Of a stretch of 64,000 bases of DNA, positions 41,070 through 49,684 are shown one piece after another. The DNA is from JBDTSW01 sp963807385. GTDB lineage: Bacteria; Actinomycetota; Thermoleophilia; Solirubrobacterales; 70-9. Position numbers and translations under genes: made by a program. Numbering within the stretch: position 1 is the stretch's first letter; each line of letters starts with the position of its first letter. The notes beneath the pieces were generated by a model. It saw only the letters and a program-made list of their open reading frames with translations, searched no databases and had not been told where the DNA came from. The stretch lies in NCBI GenBank assembly GCA_963807385.1, contig CAWEBQ010000002.1:868001-932000 (forward strand). Direction: 5' to 3'.

Positions 41070-42356
41070 GTCCCGGCCGCGCCTGCGCTCGCGCTCGATG
41101 GCGCGCATGTAGGGGCGGAAGTCCACCTGGATCGTGTGGCGCTTGGATGCCACATAGCGCCTGGCGACCTTGCGATCGTCGTGCTCGATCGCCTGCTCCA
41201 TGCGCCCGCGGTCCGGCAGTGCCGCCTCGCCCAGGATCAGATCGGCCACCCACTTCGACTGCTCCTCGGCGATCGGCATGATCGCGCCGAGCGGCTGAAC
41301 CAGCCCGATGAAGTACAGCCCATCGAGCCCTGGATGGACTACCCGCCGGTAGAGCGGGATCCGGTTCTCGACGGCGCTGACCAGCTCCTCGGAAAGGAAC
41401 GGGAAGATGATCTTGTAGCCCGTGCAGTAGACGATCCGGTCGATCGGCTCGGTGGAGCCGTCGGCGAAGCGCACCGAGTCACCCTCCAGCCGCTCGATGT
41501 TCGGCTTGACCGCAATCCGTCCGTGGCCGATGCGCGGCAGCAGGTCCGAGGAGATGGTGGGATGCGCCTCGGCGAGCTTGTGGTCCGGCTCCGGCAGGCC
41601 GTACTGGGTGGGCTCGCCGACGGCCGTCCTCAGCGCGCGCCCGTACAGCGCGCGGGTGAGCCAGAGCGGCAGCCTGCTCGCCAGCTCGCCCCCGAGCTCG
41701 TCGGTGGGCCGGCCGTTGAGGTACTTGGGGATCACGTAGGCCCCGCGGCGCATCGCCAGGTAGGTCATCCGCGAGACGCGCGAGGTCTCCACCGCGATAT
41801 CGCACGCCGAGTTGCCGATCCCGAGGACGAGTACGTTGCGGTCCTCGCAACCCTCGGAGGTGCGGTAGTCGTGCGCGTGCATCTGCACTCCGTCGAACTC
41901 GCCCGGAAACGGCGGCTCGGGCCAGCGCGGCTCCCAGTGGTGTCCGTTTGCCACCAGCACCGCCCCGTACCGGCGCGTCTCGTCATCGTCGGTCGCAACG
42001 TCCCACCCTCCGCCTTCGGCCGGCTCGACAGCCGTCACGGTCGTTCGGAACCGGATCCGGTCGCGGAAGCCGAAGCGGTCCACGTAGTGGTCGAAGTAGG
42101 CGGCGATCTGGGTGTGGTGCGGATAGTCCGGATAGTCGTCCGGCATCGGGTACGCCGCGTACTCCATCTGCCGCCGCGAGGTGTTGATGTGCAGAGACCG
42201 GTAGGCGGACGACATCCCGTTGTCGTTCTCGTATCGCCAGTTGCCTCCGACCTCCGACCCTCGCTCGAAGCAGTCGAAGTCGATCCCTCGATCGGCGAGG
42301 ACCTGACACGACGCGATGCCCGACGACCCGGCCCCGATCACGCAAACCCGCTCCAT
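41052..42356 (-). CDS. Flavin-containing monooxygenase
   Basis: A 434-residue class B flavoprotein monooxygenase. The FAD fingerprint is VIGAGSSGIAS (GxGxxG, residues 8-13), the FMO signature is FPGEFDGVQMHAHDYR, and the NADPH site is VLGIGNSACDIA. A late motif, VYCTGYKIIFPF, is also typical. Such enzymes oxygenate N, S or ketone substrates, and the substrate here is not deducible. The ATG at 42356 is preferred over the TTG at 42365, as it places the fingerprint at the usual distance and lies 9 nt after TAGCTT. It follows rsfS after 12 bp. Confidence 0.93.
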   Translation of the reverse strand: MERVCVIGAGSSGIASCQVLADRGIDFDCFERGSEVGGNWRYENDNGMSSAYRSLHINTSRRQMEYAAYPMPDDYPDYPHHTQIAAYFDHYVDRFGFRDRIRFRTTVTAVEPAEGGGWDVATDDDETRRYGAVLVANGHHWEPRWPEPPFPGEFDGVQMHAHDYRTSEGCEDRNVLVLGIGNSACDIAVETSRVSRMTYLAMRRGAYVIPKYLNGRPTDELGGELASRLPLWLTRALYGRALRTAVGEPTQYGLPEPDHKLAEAHPTISSDLLPRIGHGRIAVKPNIERLEGDSVRFADGSTEPIDRIVYCTGYKIIFPFLSEELVSAVENRIPLYRRVVHPGLDGLYFIGLVQPLGAIMPIAEEQSKWVADLILGEAALPDRGRMEQAIEHDDRKVARRYVASKRHTIQVDFRPYMRAIERERRRGRDLARSR

Positions 42357-42368
42357 TGGCCGCAAAAG

Positions 42369-42758
42369 CTATAGGGGCACGGGGGGCGCCTCGCCCCAGA
42401 GAACCTCAAGCCGGTACCGCTCCCGGAGCTCCGGCACGAACACGTGGAGCACGCAGTCGAGGTAGTCCATCAATACCCAGCGCGCGTCCGTCTCGCCCTC
42501 CACCGTGGCGGGCAGCCGCCCGTGCTCGTGCTTCATCCGCTCACGGACCTCGTCGTGGATCGCCTTAGCCTGGCGCTCGTTGCGAGCGGTGCACACGATC
42601 AGCACGTCCGTGTACCCGACGAGCGCGCTCACGTCAAGCGCCACGATGTCCTCGCCCAGCTTGTTCCCGACGATCTCTGCCAGCACCCGGGCCAGCTCCT
42701 CGGACGGCATCGCGCCCGCCTCCGCTGCGGGCTCGCGCGCGGGTTGGTCACGACTCAT
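42369..42758 (-). CDS. rsfS: Ribosomal silencing factor RsfS
   Basis: RsfS binds uL14 and blocks 70S assembly under nutrient limitation. The 129-residue protein has the family core: IVALDVSALVGYTDVLIVCTARNERQ, then WVLMDYLDCVLHVFVPELRERYRLEVLW, near-identical to the DUF143 signature. An Ala-rich N-terminal extension of about 15 residues precedes it. The start overlaps nadD by 4 bp, as in many bacteria where nadD-rsfS are paired. Confidence 0.97.
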   Translation of the reverse strand: MSRDQPAREPAAEAGAMPSEELARVLAEIVGNKLGEDIVALDVSALVGYTDVLIVCTARNERQAKAIHDEVRERMKHEHGRLPATVEGETDARWVLMDYLDCVLHVFVPELRERYRLEVLWGEAPPVPL

Positions 42759-43354
42759 CGGTAGAGCCCCTCCGCCTCGATCATCTCGAGGACCCCGTCC
42801 GTCACCAGGTAGCGGACCGGGCGCCCCTGGGCAACCCGCCGGCGGATGCGCGTCGACGAAATCCCCAACTCGGGCATCCGGACCACGTCGGCCCGGTCGC
42901 CGCCGCCCAGCCGATCCAGCGTCGCCTCCGCCTCATCCATCTCCGTGCCCGGCCGCGTGGCGATGCCGACCCTCGCGAGCTCCAGCACCCGCTCCGGCTC
43001 GTGCCACTCGTCGAGGTGCGCCGCTACGTCGGCGCCCATCAGCAGGCGAAGCTCGCCGGCGCGCTCCCGCAGGTGCTCGAGGGTCCGCACCGTGTAGGAG
43101 GGATCCTCGTCGTCGGCGGCCCGCCTGCACTCGAAGTCGGAGACCGCGAACAGCCCGTTCGCCGTGGCCGCCACCTCGGTCAACTCCAGGCGCAAGGCCG
43201 CCCCGGGGTCCTCGGCGATCTCCTTGTGCGGCGCCCGGCCGGTCGGCACCAGCACCACCCGGTCGAGCCCAAGCTGCGCCGCCGCCTCTTGGGCGAGCAC
43301 CAGATGCCCGATGTGCGGCGGGTTGAAGGCTCCGCCGAGTACGCCAAGGGCCAC
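42755..43354 (-). CDS. nadD: Nicotinate-nucleotide adenylyltransferase
   Basis: NadD adenylates nicotinate mononucleotide in NAD synthesis. The 199-residue protein has the nucleotidyltransferase signature GGAFNPPHIGH at residues 7-17, the substrate loop VLVPTGRAPHKE, and the C-terminal ATP motif ISSTRIRRRV. The length is normal. It lies 2 bp after proA and is coupled to rsfS, giving the conserved proA-nadD-rsfS order. Confidence 0.97.
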   Translation of the reverse strand: MALGVLGGAFNPPHIGHLVLAQEAAAQLGLDRVVLVPTGRAPHKEIAEDPGAALRLELTEVAATANGLFAVSDFECRRAADDEDPSYTVRTLEHLRERAGELRLLMGADVAAHLDEWHEPERVLELARVGIATRPGTEMDEAEATLDRLGGGDRADVVRMPELGISSTRIRRRVAQGRPVRYLVTDGVLEMIEAEGLYR

Positions 43355-43356
43355 CC

Positions 43357-44616
43357 TCAGCGAACCTGGCCGCTGCCGGTCAGCACGTACTTGGTGGTGG
43401 TCAGCTCCCGCATGCCGATCGGGCCGCGGGCGTGAAGCTTCTGGGTTGAGTTGCCGATCTCGGCGCCCATCCCGAAGACGAAGCCGTCCGTGAAGCGAGT
43501 GGAGGCATTGACGTAAACCGCAGCCGCGTCCACGCCGCCCGTGAACGCGTCCGCGCTCTCGCCGGAGGAGGTGATGATCGCCTCCGAGTGACCGGTGCCG
43601 TGCCGATTGACGTGCTCGACCGCCTCGTCCAGCGAATCAACCACGCCGACCACCATCTTCAGGTCGAGGTACTCCGTGTCCCAGTCCGCCTCGGTGGCCT
43701 CCCCCACCGGCGTGCCGCCCGCCACCGAGCGCGCGCGCTCATCCCCGACCAGCTCGACGCCGGCGTCGTGCAGCTCGCCCAGCAGGGCGGGGAGCAGGTC
43801 GGCCGCCACCTCGGCGTTCACCAGCAGCGTCTCCGCCGAGTTGCACACCCCGGGGCGGTCGACCTTCGCGTTGTAGGCGACCTGCCGCGCCATGTCCAGG
43901 TCGGCGTCCGAATGGACGTACACATGACAGTTGCCGGCGGCCGCGTACATGACGGGCACGGTCGCGACCGACTTGAGCGCCTCCTTGAGGGCCTCGCCCC
44001 CCCGTGGGATCACGAGGTCCACGACGCCCTCCTGGGTCGCGAGTTCGGCGAGGTCCTCCCGGCCGCCCGCCACGAGCTGCACGCCGCCGGCGGGCAGCCC
44101 GGCCGCCTCCAGCCCCTCGGCGACGATCGCTGCCAGCGCCGCGTTCGACCGCTGCGCGTAGCTCGAGCCCCGCAGGACGATGGCGTTTCCCGACTTGATG
44201 CAGAGCGCCGCGCAGTCGATCGTGACGTTCGGGCGCGCCTCGTAGACCACCGCGACCACGCCCAGGGGGACGCGCAGCTTGCGCAGCAGCAGGCCGCTCT
44301 CCAGCGTACGCTCCTCCAGAAGCTCACCGACCGGATCGGGCAGCGCGAGCACGGCCCGCACACCGTCGGCGATGCCGGCGATCCGCTCCGCGGTCAGCGT
44401 GAGCCGGTCCCGGAGCGCCGGCGTGAGGCCGGCGGCGCGCTCGTCGGCGAGATCGCCCGCGTTCGCCTCACTGATCTCGTCGGTGCGCTTCTCCAGCAGT
44501 TCGGCGATGCGCTCGAGCGCCCGGTCCTTGGTGGACGTGTCGGCACGCGCGAGGTCAACCGCGGCGTGCTTGGCGGCGGCGCAGGCGCCCTGGACCGTTG
44601 TTTCGGTAGCGGCCAT
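43357..44616 (-). CDS. proA: Gamma-glutamyl phosphate reductase
   Basis: ProA reduces glutamyl-5-phosphate to the semialdehyde in proline synthesis. The 419-residue aldehyde-dehydrogenase-fold enzyme has the catalytic Cys in RPGVCNSAETLLV, the cofactor region LGVVAVVYEARPNVT, and a closing GRGPIGMRELTTTKY-like segment. The ATG at 44616 gives the natural N-terminus, and TACCCT lies 8 nt upstream. It is separated from proB by about 3.8 kb of inserted genes, while nadD and rsfS follow directly. Confidence 0.97.
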   Translation of the reverse strand: MAATETTVQGACAAAKHAAVDLARADTSTKDRALERIAELLEKRTDEISEANAGDLADERAAGLTPALRDRLTLTAERIAGIADGVRAVLALPDPVGELLEERTLESGLLLRKLRVPLGVVAVVYEARPNVTIDCAALCIKSGNAIVLRGSSYAQRSNAALAAIVAEGLEAAGLPAGGVQLVAGGREDLAELATQEGVVDLVIPRGGEALKEALKSVATVPVMYAAAGNCHVYVHSDADLDMARQVAYNAKVDRPGVCNSAETLLVNAEVAADLLPALLGELHDAGVELVGDERARSVAGGTPVGEATEADWDTEYLDLKMVVGVVDSLDEAVEHVNRHGTGHSEAIITSSGESADAFTGGVDAAAVYVNASTRFTDGFVFGMGAEIGNSTQKLHARGPIGMRELTTTKYVLTGSGQVR

Positions 44617-44624
44617 TCCGAGGA

Positions 44625-44665
44625 AGGGTAACGACGGCCGCCGAGAGCGCCGGGGCGGGTATCGT
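44625..44665. promoter_or_regulatory. Divergent leaderless promoters, proA / thioesterase
   Basis: On the minus strand TACCCT (44625-44630) ends 8 nt before the proA ATG. On the plus strand TATCGT (44660-44665) ends 7 nt before the thioesterase ATG at 44673. Both starts lack Shine-Dalgarno sites. The 56-bp gap thus holds back-to-back leaderless promoters. Confidence 0.45.
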
Positions 44666-44672
44666 CGCGGCC

Positions 44673-45095
44673 ATGGAGGCCAGCGAGGACAGCCCTGACC
44701 CCGGTTCCGCGCTCGCCCGGGGCTGGCTCGAGAACTCACCGTTCGTCGAGCATCTCGGCATTGCGATCGACGAGATCGGGGCGGGCCGTGCACGCTTGAC
44801 GATGCCCTACGGCGACTATCTGCCGACCATGGGCGACACAGTCCACGGGGGCGCGATCAGCTCGCTAATCGACACGGCGGCGGCGACCGCCGCCTGGGCG
44901 GGAGCGGAGGTTCCCGCGCGCCCGAAGGCGTCCACCGTTGCCCTCACGGTCAACTTCCTCTCCCCCGCGCGCGGGCAGGGCGTCGCCGCGGACGCCCGGG
45001 TGCTTCGGCGCGGGTCGATCACGGTGATCGAGGTGAGCGTGACCGGCCAGGATGGGACGGACGTCGCGTCGGCCCTGGTGACCTACCGCCTCTAG
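44673..45095 (+). CDS. PaaI-like hot-dog thioesterase
   Basis: A 140-residue acyl-CoA thioesterase of the PaaI/DUF4442-like hot-dog group. The active-site helix reads VHGGAISSLIDTAAATAAW, preceded by PFVEHLGIAIDEIGAGRARL. The beta-sheet segment VALTVNFLSPARGQ is also typical. It is a single gene on the plus strand within the island between proB and proA; its end overlaps the LuxR-type gene by 4 bp. The natural substrate is unknown. Confidence 0.9.
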   Translation: MEASEDSPDPGSALARGWLENSPFVEHLGIAIDEIGAGRARLTMPYGDYLPTMGDTVHGGAISSLIDTAAATAAWAGAEVPARPKASTVALTVNFLSPARGQGVAADARVLRRGSITVIEVSVTGQDGTDVASALVTYRL

Positions 45096-48000
45096 TCCTT
45101 CTCGCCCGGCGCTCGCACTCCAAGCCGCTGGGCAGCCGTGGCAGCCTCGACGCGGCCGCGCACACCGAGTTTGCCGAGTATGCGCGACACATGGACGCTG
45201 GCCGTCTTCTCGGCGATGAACAGCGATTCGCCGATCTCGCGATTCGTCCGGCCGTCGGCAACGAGGACCAGCACTTCCAACTCGCGGGCCGTCAGCCCCA
45301 GGCGCTCGAGGTCCGAACTCGGCGAGTCCGGCGCCTCGCCGTCGACTGATGGGTCCTCCGGGATCGGCAGACGGGCGGCGCGGGCGAACGCAGCGACTCG
45401 CTCCAGCAGCCCGTCGGCACCGCTCGTCCGGGCCGCCGCGGCCGCCGCGCGCACCAGCGCCGCTGCATCGTTGCGGTCACCCTTGCCTGCGACCGTCGCT
45501 TCGGCCTGGCGTAAACGCGCGTAAGCGCGTTCGAGCTCAAACGACAGCTGCCCCCACGCCTGAGCCGCAAGGCTCCAGGCGTCGGGGTCGCTGCGGCCGT
45601 GCGCCCTGATCTCCTCCGCCGCCGCGAGGTGTCCGTACGCGACCGCCATCGCGACCGGCTCGCCAAGCGGATATCGCGGGGGGTCGAGCACGCCTCTGAA
45701 GCGCTCCAGGGTGCGCGCTGCCCCCTCCTCGGCAGCAGCCGCCGCCGCACCGTCCGAGAGCGCTCGGGCGCGCTCGGCGAGGTCGGCGTAGGCGCAGACC
45801 CCACGGGCATAGAGCCTTGCCACGCTGAACTCGTACTCCTGGCCGGCGATCTCCGCGAGCGCGAGCTCCAGGATCTCCGCCGCATCGGCCGGCTCCCCGA
45901 GAAGGATGGCGAGCTCCACCTCCAGGCCCACCACCGGGGCGAAGAACATCGCGTCACGGGTGGGTCCCACGCCCGCGCGTGCCTCGGCCAGGCTCCCCCT
46001 CGCCGCGCCGAGGTCGCCCCGGGCCATGGCGAGCTCGGCCTCAGCTCCGCCCAGCTGCGCGGCGCTCATACCCCTGGGGGATGCTGCGCGGACGGCCCGG
46101 ATCAGCTCGTCGGCCTCCGCCAGCCGCCCCAGCCACACCAGGCGCAGCGCCGCCTCGGTCTCGAGGTAGTGTCGGTACGAGCCGGCACCCAGCTCACCCA
46201 TCCGTGCCACGCCCTTCAGCGTCATCTCGACGCCCTCGGCGATGCGCCCGTCCCACCCGATCTCCTCGGCCAGGTTCACGAAGCAGCGCCCGATCTCATC
46301 GATCCATTCGAGCTCCTCAGCGATCTCGCTCGCGTCGGTGAGGTGCACGATCCCCTGCGCGCGGTCGCCCAGATGGGAAACATCCGTGCCGAGCGTGTTG
46401 AGGGCGTGCCCCTCCTCGGCGCGCGCACCCGCGGCGCGAGCGACCTCGATCGCACGCTGGCACACCGCGCGCGATTCTTCGGGCTGGCCGCGCAGCATCA
46501 GGATCTGCCCACGCGCCGCGAGCACCCGTGCGAGCTCGGCGGTGGCGGGCTCGGCGGGCATCAGCTCCACGGCGCGGTGGTAGGCCTCGAGTGCCTCGTC
46601 GGAGTATCCGGATACCCAGAGGTAGCGGCCCAGCCGTTCATGCTGGAGGGCGGCGCGGACCGGCTCCGCCTCGGCGTCGATCATGTTCACGGCCTCTCGC
46701 GCCAGGGCGAGCGCACGACCGCTGTAGTCCGCGAGGTTCGCGCTCTCGGCTGCACGGCCGAGCAGCACGGCCTTGTCGCATCCCGCCCGCTGCGCGGCGT
46801 CCGGAACCTCATCCCAGATCTCGAGCGCATGCTCCTGGTGGCCCTGTGCCTCGGCGAAGGCGTAGACGCGCTCTGCCGCATTGCCGGCTGCGACCGCCGC
46901 CGAGAGCGCCTCCGGGAGGCGCCGGGCCTCCCACCAGTGGTAGGCGGACTCCGCCACCGCCGCCTCACCTTTCGCACCCGCTAGCGACGGATCGGCGCTG
47001 AGGGCCTCGGCGACTGCTGCGTGGAACTTTGTGCGCTCGCCGGGCAGCAGGTCGGAGTAGACGGCGTCCCTCACCAGCGCATGCCTGAACCTCAGGCCGT
47101 CGCCGTCCTGGAGGAGCACGTTGCGGGCAACGCACTCGCGCAGGGCATCATCCAGCTCGCCGCCCGCGAGCTCGCTGAGCTCGGCCAACAGCCGGTGATC
47201 CACGCGCTGACCGGCGACGGCGGCCAGGCGGATGGTCTCCCGTGCCGGGCTTGACAGGGCCTCGATCCGGACCATCAGGGCGTCGAGCAGCGTCGCCGGG
47301 ATCACCCCGCCCGCGGCCGAGACATCGAGGAGCTCCTCCGCGAAGAACGGGTTGCCATCGGACCGGCGGTGCAGGTCGTTGACGACCCCGTCCGCGGGGC
47401 GCTCACCCCCGATCGCCTCGACCAGGGCCGCGACCTCCTCGCGGGTGAACGGATCGAGGTCGATCCGCACCACGCGCTCGCGGCGCTCCTCCTCGGCCAG
47501 AAACGGGCGCAGCGGGTGAGTGCGGTGCAACTCGTCGCTTCGGTACGTGCAGACGACCAGCAGCGGCACGCCACGCCCGTTGCGGATCAGGAACGAGATG
47601 AAGTCGCGCGTCGAGCGGTCGGCCCAGTGCAGGTCCTCGATCACGAGGACGACAGGCCCCTTCTCCCCGAGGTGCGAGAGCAGACGCAGCATGACCTCGA
47701 AGAGGCGGGATTGGGCGAGCGGCTCCTGGAGCGCGGACCCTCCGCCGAAGCGGGCCTCCTGGGGCCCGCCCAGTTCCGGCAGCAGCCGGCCGAGCTCCTC
47801 GTGCCCCGGAATCGACTCCAGCTCGCCGGGCGGGAGGTCGCGCAGCAGGGGGCGAAGGGCAGCGACTATCGGGGCGAACGGAAGCTCCCCCTCCGCCAGC
47901 GCGAGGCACTCGCCGAGGAGGACCCGGGCACCCTCTCCCTCGGCCCTCCTCGCTGCCTCGGCCGTCAGCCGCGTCTTGCCCCCGCCCGCCTCTCCGGCGA

Positions 48001-48109
48001 TGAAGACCGTCGCCGCCTCCCCCTGCGAGCAGCGCTCGAGCGCGGCAGCGAGCGCCAAGAGCTCCTCGGAGCGCCCGATCAGCTCGCTGCTCGTTGCTCG
48101 TGCCCGCAC
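45092..48109 (-). CDS. LuxR-family regulator with AAA ATPase domain (MalT/LAL type)
   Basis: A 1005-residue large LuxR-type regulator. The N-terminal AAA_16 module has Walker A GEAGGGKT at residues 39-46 and Walker B VLVIEDLHWADRSTRDF. A winged-helix-like region and a long TPR-like helical middle (about 400-880) follow. The C-terminal HTH is LTARELEVLVLVADGRTNRE followed by IGESLFIAEKTASVHVSRIL. Such proteins use ATP and an inducer bound by the TPRs to activate transcription. The GTG at 48109 follows the stop of a 55-residue gene by 4 nt, which suggests coupled translation. The target genes are unknown. Confidence 0.92.
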   Translation of the reverse strand: MRARATSSELIGRSEELLALAAALERCSQGEAATVFIAGEAGGGKTRLTAEAARRAEGEGARVLLGECLALAEGELPFAPIVAALRPLLRDLPPGELESIPGHEELGRLLPELGGPQEARFGGGSALQEPLAQSRLFEVMLRLLSHLGEKGPVVLVIEDLHWADRSTRDFISFLIRNGRGVPLLVVCTYRSDELHRTHPLRPFLAEEERRERVVRIDLDPFTREEVAALVEAIGGERPADGVVNDLHRRSDGNPFFAEELLDVSAAGGVIPATLLDALMVRIEALSSPARETIRLAAVAGQRVDHRLLAELSELAGGELDDALRECVARNVLLQDGDGLRFRHALVRDAVYSDLLPGERTKFHAAVAEALSADPSLAGAKGEAAVAESAYHWWEARRLPEALSAAVAAGNAAERVYAFAEAQGHQEHALEIWDEVPDAAQRAGCDKAVLLGRAAESANLADYSGRALALAREAVNMIDAEAEPVRAALQHERLGRYLWVSGYSDEALEAYHRAVELMPAEPATAELARVLAARGQILMLRGQPEESRAVCQRAIEVARAAGARAEEGHALNTLGTDVSHLGDRAQGIVHLTDASEIAEELEWIDEIGRCFVNLAEEIGWDGRIAEGVEMTLKGVARMGELGAGSYRHYLETEAALRLVWLGRLAEADELIRAVRAASPRGMSAAQLGGAEAELAMARGDLGAARGSLAEARAGVGPTRDAMFFAPVVGLEVELAILLGEPADAAEILELALAEIAGQEYEFSVARLYARGVCAYADLAERARALSDGAAAAAAEEGAARTLERFRGVLDPPRYPLGEPVAMAVAYGHLAAAEEIRAHGRSDPDAWSLAAQAWGQLSFELERAYARLRQAEATVAGKGDRNDAAALVRAAAAAARTSGADGLLERVAAFARAARLPIPEDPSVDGEAPDSPSSDLERLGLTARELEVLVLVADGRTNREIGESLFIAEKTASVHVSRILGKLGVRGRVEAATAAQRLGVRAPGEKD

Positions 48110-48113
48110 TCCA

Positions 48114-48281
48114 TCAGTATCGCGCGGCCCCGGCGGGACGGAGAACCCGGAGGGCCTTGCGGAGCGGGCGACGCCGCTGCTCGCGCGCCGGGAGCACGGC
48201 TGCCCTGCGGGCCTCGGCGGCACGCCGGTGCATGTCGTTCATCCTGGCCTGATTCGCTACGTATGTGAGGTGAGAGGTCAT
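48114..48281 (-). CDS. 55-residue basic protein upstream of the LuxR-type regulator
   Basis: Short gene with a strong ribosome site: AAGGAG lies 7 nt before the ATG. The product begins MTSHLTYVANQARMNDMHRR, continues with an Ala/Arg helix and a very basic end (REQRRRPLRKALRVLRP), and stops 4 nt before the regulator start. Small proteins with an xQxRxxDxxRxA pattern are common in actinobacteria, but none has a firm function. It may be a leader that sets regulator translation or a nucleic-acid-binding peptide. The remaining gap to 48430 holds only a hairpin. Confidence 0.6.
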   Translation of the reverse strand: MTSHLTYVANQARMNDMHRRAAEARRAAVLPAREQRRRPLRKALRVLRPAGAARY

Positions 48282-48355
48282 CTGCGACTCCTTCGATTGC
48301 CTGAGACGCAGACTGGGCTAAGAACCCCACGCTCGCATGGGGCGGATGCCTATTT

Positions 48356-48387
48356 AGACCCCTTGAGTGACCCTTATAAAGGGGTCT
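48356..48387 (-). terminator. Hairpin after proB, possible terminator
   Basis: AGACCCCTT (48356-48364) pairs perfectly with AAGGGGTCT (48379-48387) around a 14-nt loop. It lies about 45 bp after the proB stop and before the 55-residue gene. On the minus strand the stem is followed by AAATAG rather than a T-run, so it is not a classical intrinsic terminator. The nearby GGGGTCTGACCCC echoes the repeats upstream of proB. Confidence 0.45.
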
Positions 48388-48430
48388 GACCCCCCTTACC
48401 CCTTACGTGGGTTTGGCGGCGCTTTGGGCG

Positions 48431-49516
48431 CTAGGTGAGCACGAAGTGGTCGCGGTGGACGGCCTCCTCGGAGGCGTTCGGCATCCGCTCGAGCACCGCC
48501 TCCGAGCGCAGCCCCTTGATCCGCTCCAATTCGGGTCCGGAGTAGTTGGCGATGCCCTTCCCGACCACCTCGGACCCGCAGACGACCTCGACCGCGTCCC
48601 CCGCCGCGAACTCACCCTCCACCGCGATGATTCCCACGGGCAGAAGGCTCGAGCCCTTCTCCCGCAACACACGCGCCGCGCCCGCGTCGACGACCAGCCG
48701 GCCGTGACTGGGCTTCGCGTAGCGCAACCAGAGCTTGAACGAGGGCGTGCGCTCGGGATGGGCTGTGAAGCTGGTCCCGGCCCGCTCGCCGGCCGCGGCG
48801 GCAGCGAGGGTCCCGGCCTCCGTGCCATCGCAAATGACGACGGGGATCCCGGCCGCGCTCGCCATCTCGGCGGCGGCGACCTTGCTGCGCATGCCGCCGG
48901 AGCCGAATGCGGATGTCCGCTGCCCGATCTGAAGCGAATCGAGGCTCGAGAAGTCGTCGACCTCCTCCACGAGCTCGGCTGCGGGGTCGAGCGCCGGGTC
49001 CGCGGTGTGCAGGCCCGCAGTGTCGGTGAGGAGCACCAGCAACCGGGCTCCGAGGAGGATCGCGACCTGCGCCGAGAGGAAGTCGTTGTCGCCGAAGGTG
49101 ATCTCGTCGGTAGCGGTTGTGTCGTTCTCGTTGACGACCGGAACCACGCGCCAATCCATCAGGCGTCGCAGCGTCTGGCGCGCGTTCAGGTAGTGCATCC
49201 GCGCGGACATGTCGAACGAGGTCAGGAGGACCTGCGCCGCGTGTACGTCGCGGGCCTCTAGGCGCTCCTCGTAGGCGCGAAAGAGGGTTCCCTGGCCCAC
49301 CGCCGAGGCCGCCTGGAGCTCGTCGACCTCTCCGGGCCGGACCTCCAACCCCATCAACCGCATCCCGCAAGCGACGGCGCCCGAGGTCACGAGCGCGACG
49401 TTCTCGGCGGCGTGGAGGTCCGCGACCTGCTCGCACACCCCGTCGAGGACGTCCGCGCGCAGCGCGCCGTCGTCGCCGGCGACGATCGACGAGCCCAATT
49501 TCGCAACCACGGTCAC
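48431..49516 (-). CDS. proB: Glutamate 5-kinase
   Basis: ProB phosphorylates glutamate in the first step of proline synthesis and is usually feedback-inhibited by proline. The 361-residue enzyme has the amino-acid kinase domain (VVAKLGSSIVAGDDGAL, LVTSGAVACGM, VVPVVNENDTTATDEI, GSGGMRSKVAAAEMA) and a C-terminal PUA domain (about 275-355). The GTG at 49516 is chosen: the family N-terminus begins there, and TATCTT lies 7 nt upstream. The frame is open further up only because of a tandem repeat, which would add a meaningless 47-residue tail. Confidence 0.96.
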   Translation of the reverse strand: MTVVAKLGSSIVAGDDGALRADVLDGVCEQVADLHAAENVALVTSGAVACGMRLMGLEVRPGEVDELQAASAVGQGTLFRAYEERLEARDVHAAQVLLTSFDMSARMHYLNARQTLRRLMDWRVVPVVNENDTTATDEITFGDNDFLSAQVAILLGARLLVLLTDTAGLHTADPALDPAAELVEEVDDFSSLDSLQIGQRTSAFGSGGMRSKVAAAEMASAAGIPVVICDGTEAGTLAAAAAGERAGTSFTAHPERTPSFKLWLRYAKPSHGRLVVDAGAARVLREKGSSLLPVGIIAVEGEFAAGDAVEVVCGSEVVGKGIANYSGPELERIKGLRSEAVLERMPNASEEAVHRDHFVLT

Positions 49517-49523
49517 GACAGGG

Positions 49524-49529
49524 AAGATA
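49524..49529 (-). promoter_or_regulatory. Putative leaderless -10 box of proB
   Basis: TATCTT ends 7 nt before the GTG start of proB. It lies just downstream of the tandem repeats, so proB probably has its own promoter rather than relying on obgE read-through. Confidence 0.4.
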
Positions 49530-49552
49530 CGTAGCGCACCCCCCAGCCCTTG

Positions 49553-49648
49553 CACACGCGGGGTCAGCCTTCCCGACACACGCGGAATCAGGCGTCCCAG
49601 CACACGCGGGGTCAGGCGTCCCAGCACACGCGGGGTCAGGCTTAAGCC
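49553..49648. repeat. Four tandem 24-bp repeats upstream of proB
   Basis: Copies begin at 49553, 49577, 49601 and 49625, each opening with CACACGCGG and continuing with a variant of GGTCAGGCGTCCCAG. Spacing is exactly 24 bp for three steps (the first copy is 24 bp with one substitution-rich end). They lie between obgE and proB and are translated in no plausible gene. They may be protein-binding iterons or a neutral minisatellite. Confidence 0.75.
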
Positions 49649-49655
49649 TGACCCC
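49632..49655. repeat. Perfect 24-bp palindrome ending the tandem repeats
   Basis: The last repeat runs into a perfect palindrome made of GGGGTCAGGCTT and its reverse complement. It lies 30 bp after the obgE stop. The half AAGCCTGACCCC recurs at 30847-30858 just upstream of comEA, and a related GGGGTCTGACCCC lies at 48381-48393. It could be a REP-like element and may serve as a bidirectional terminator. Confidence 0.65.
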
Positions 49656-49684
49656 AAAGCTGCCCGGCAGGCTGCTTGCCCCCC

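Noticed and set aside
49517..49657. N-terminal extension of ProB through the tandem repeats
   Set aside because: It would only translate the 24-bp repeats (RVLGRLTP-like units); the kinase N-terminus begins at GTG 49516.
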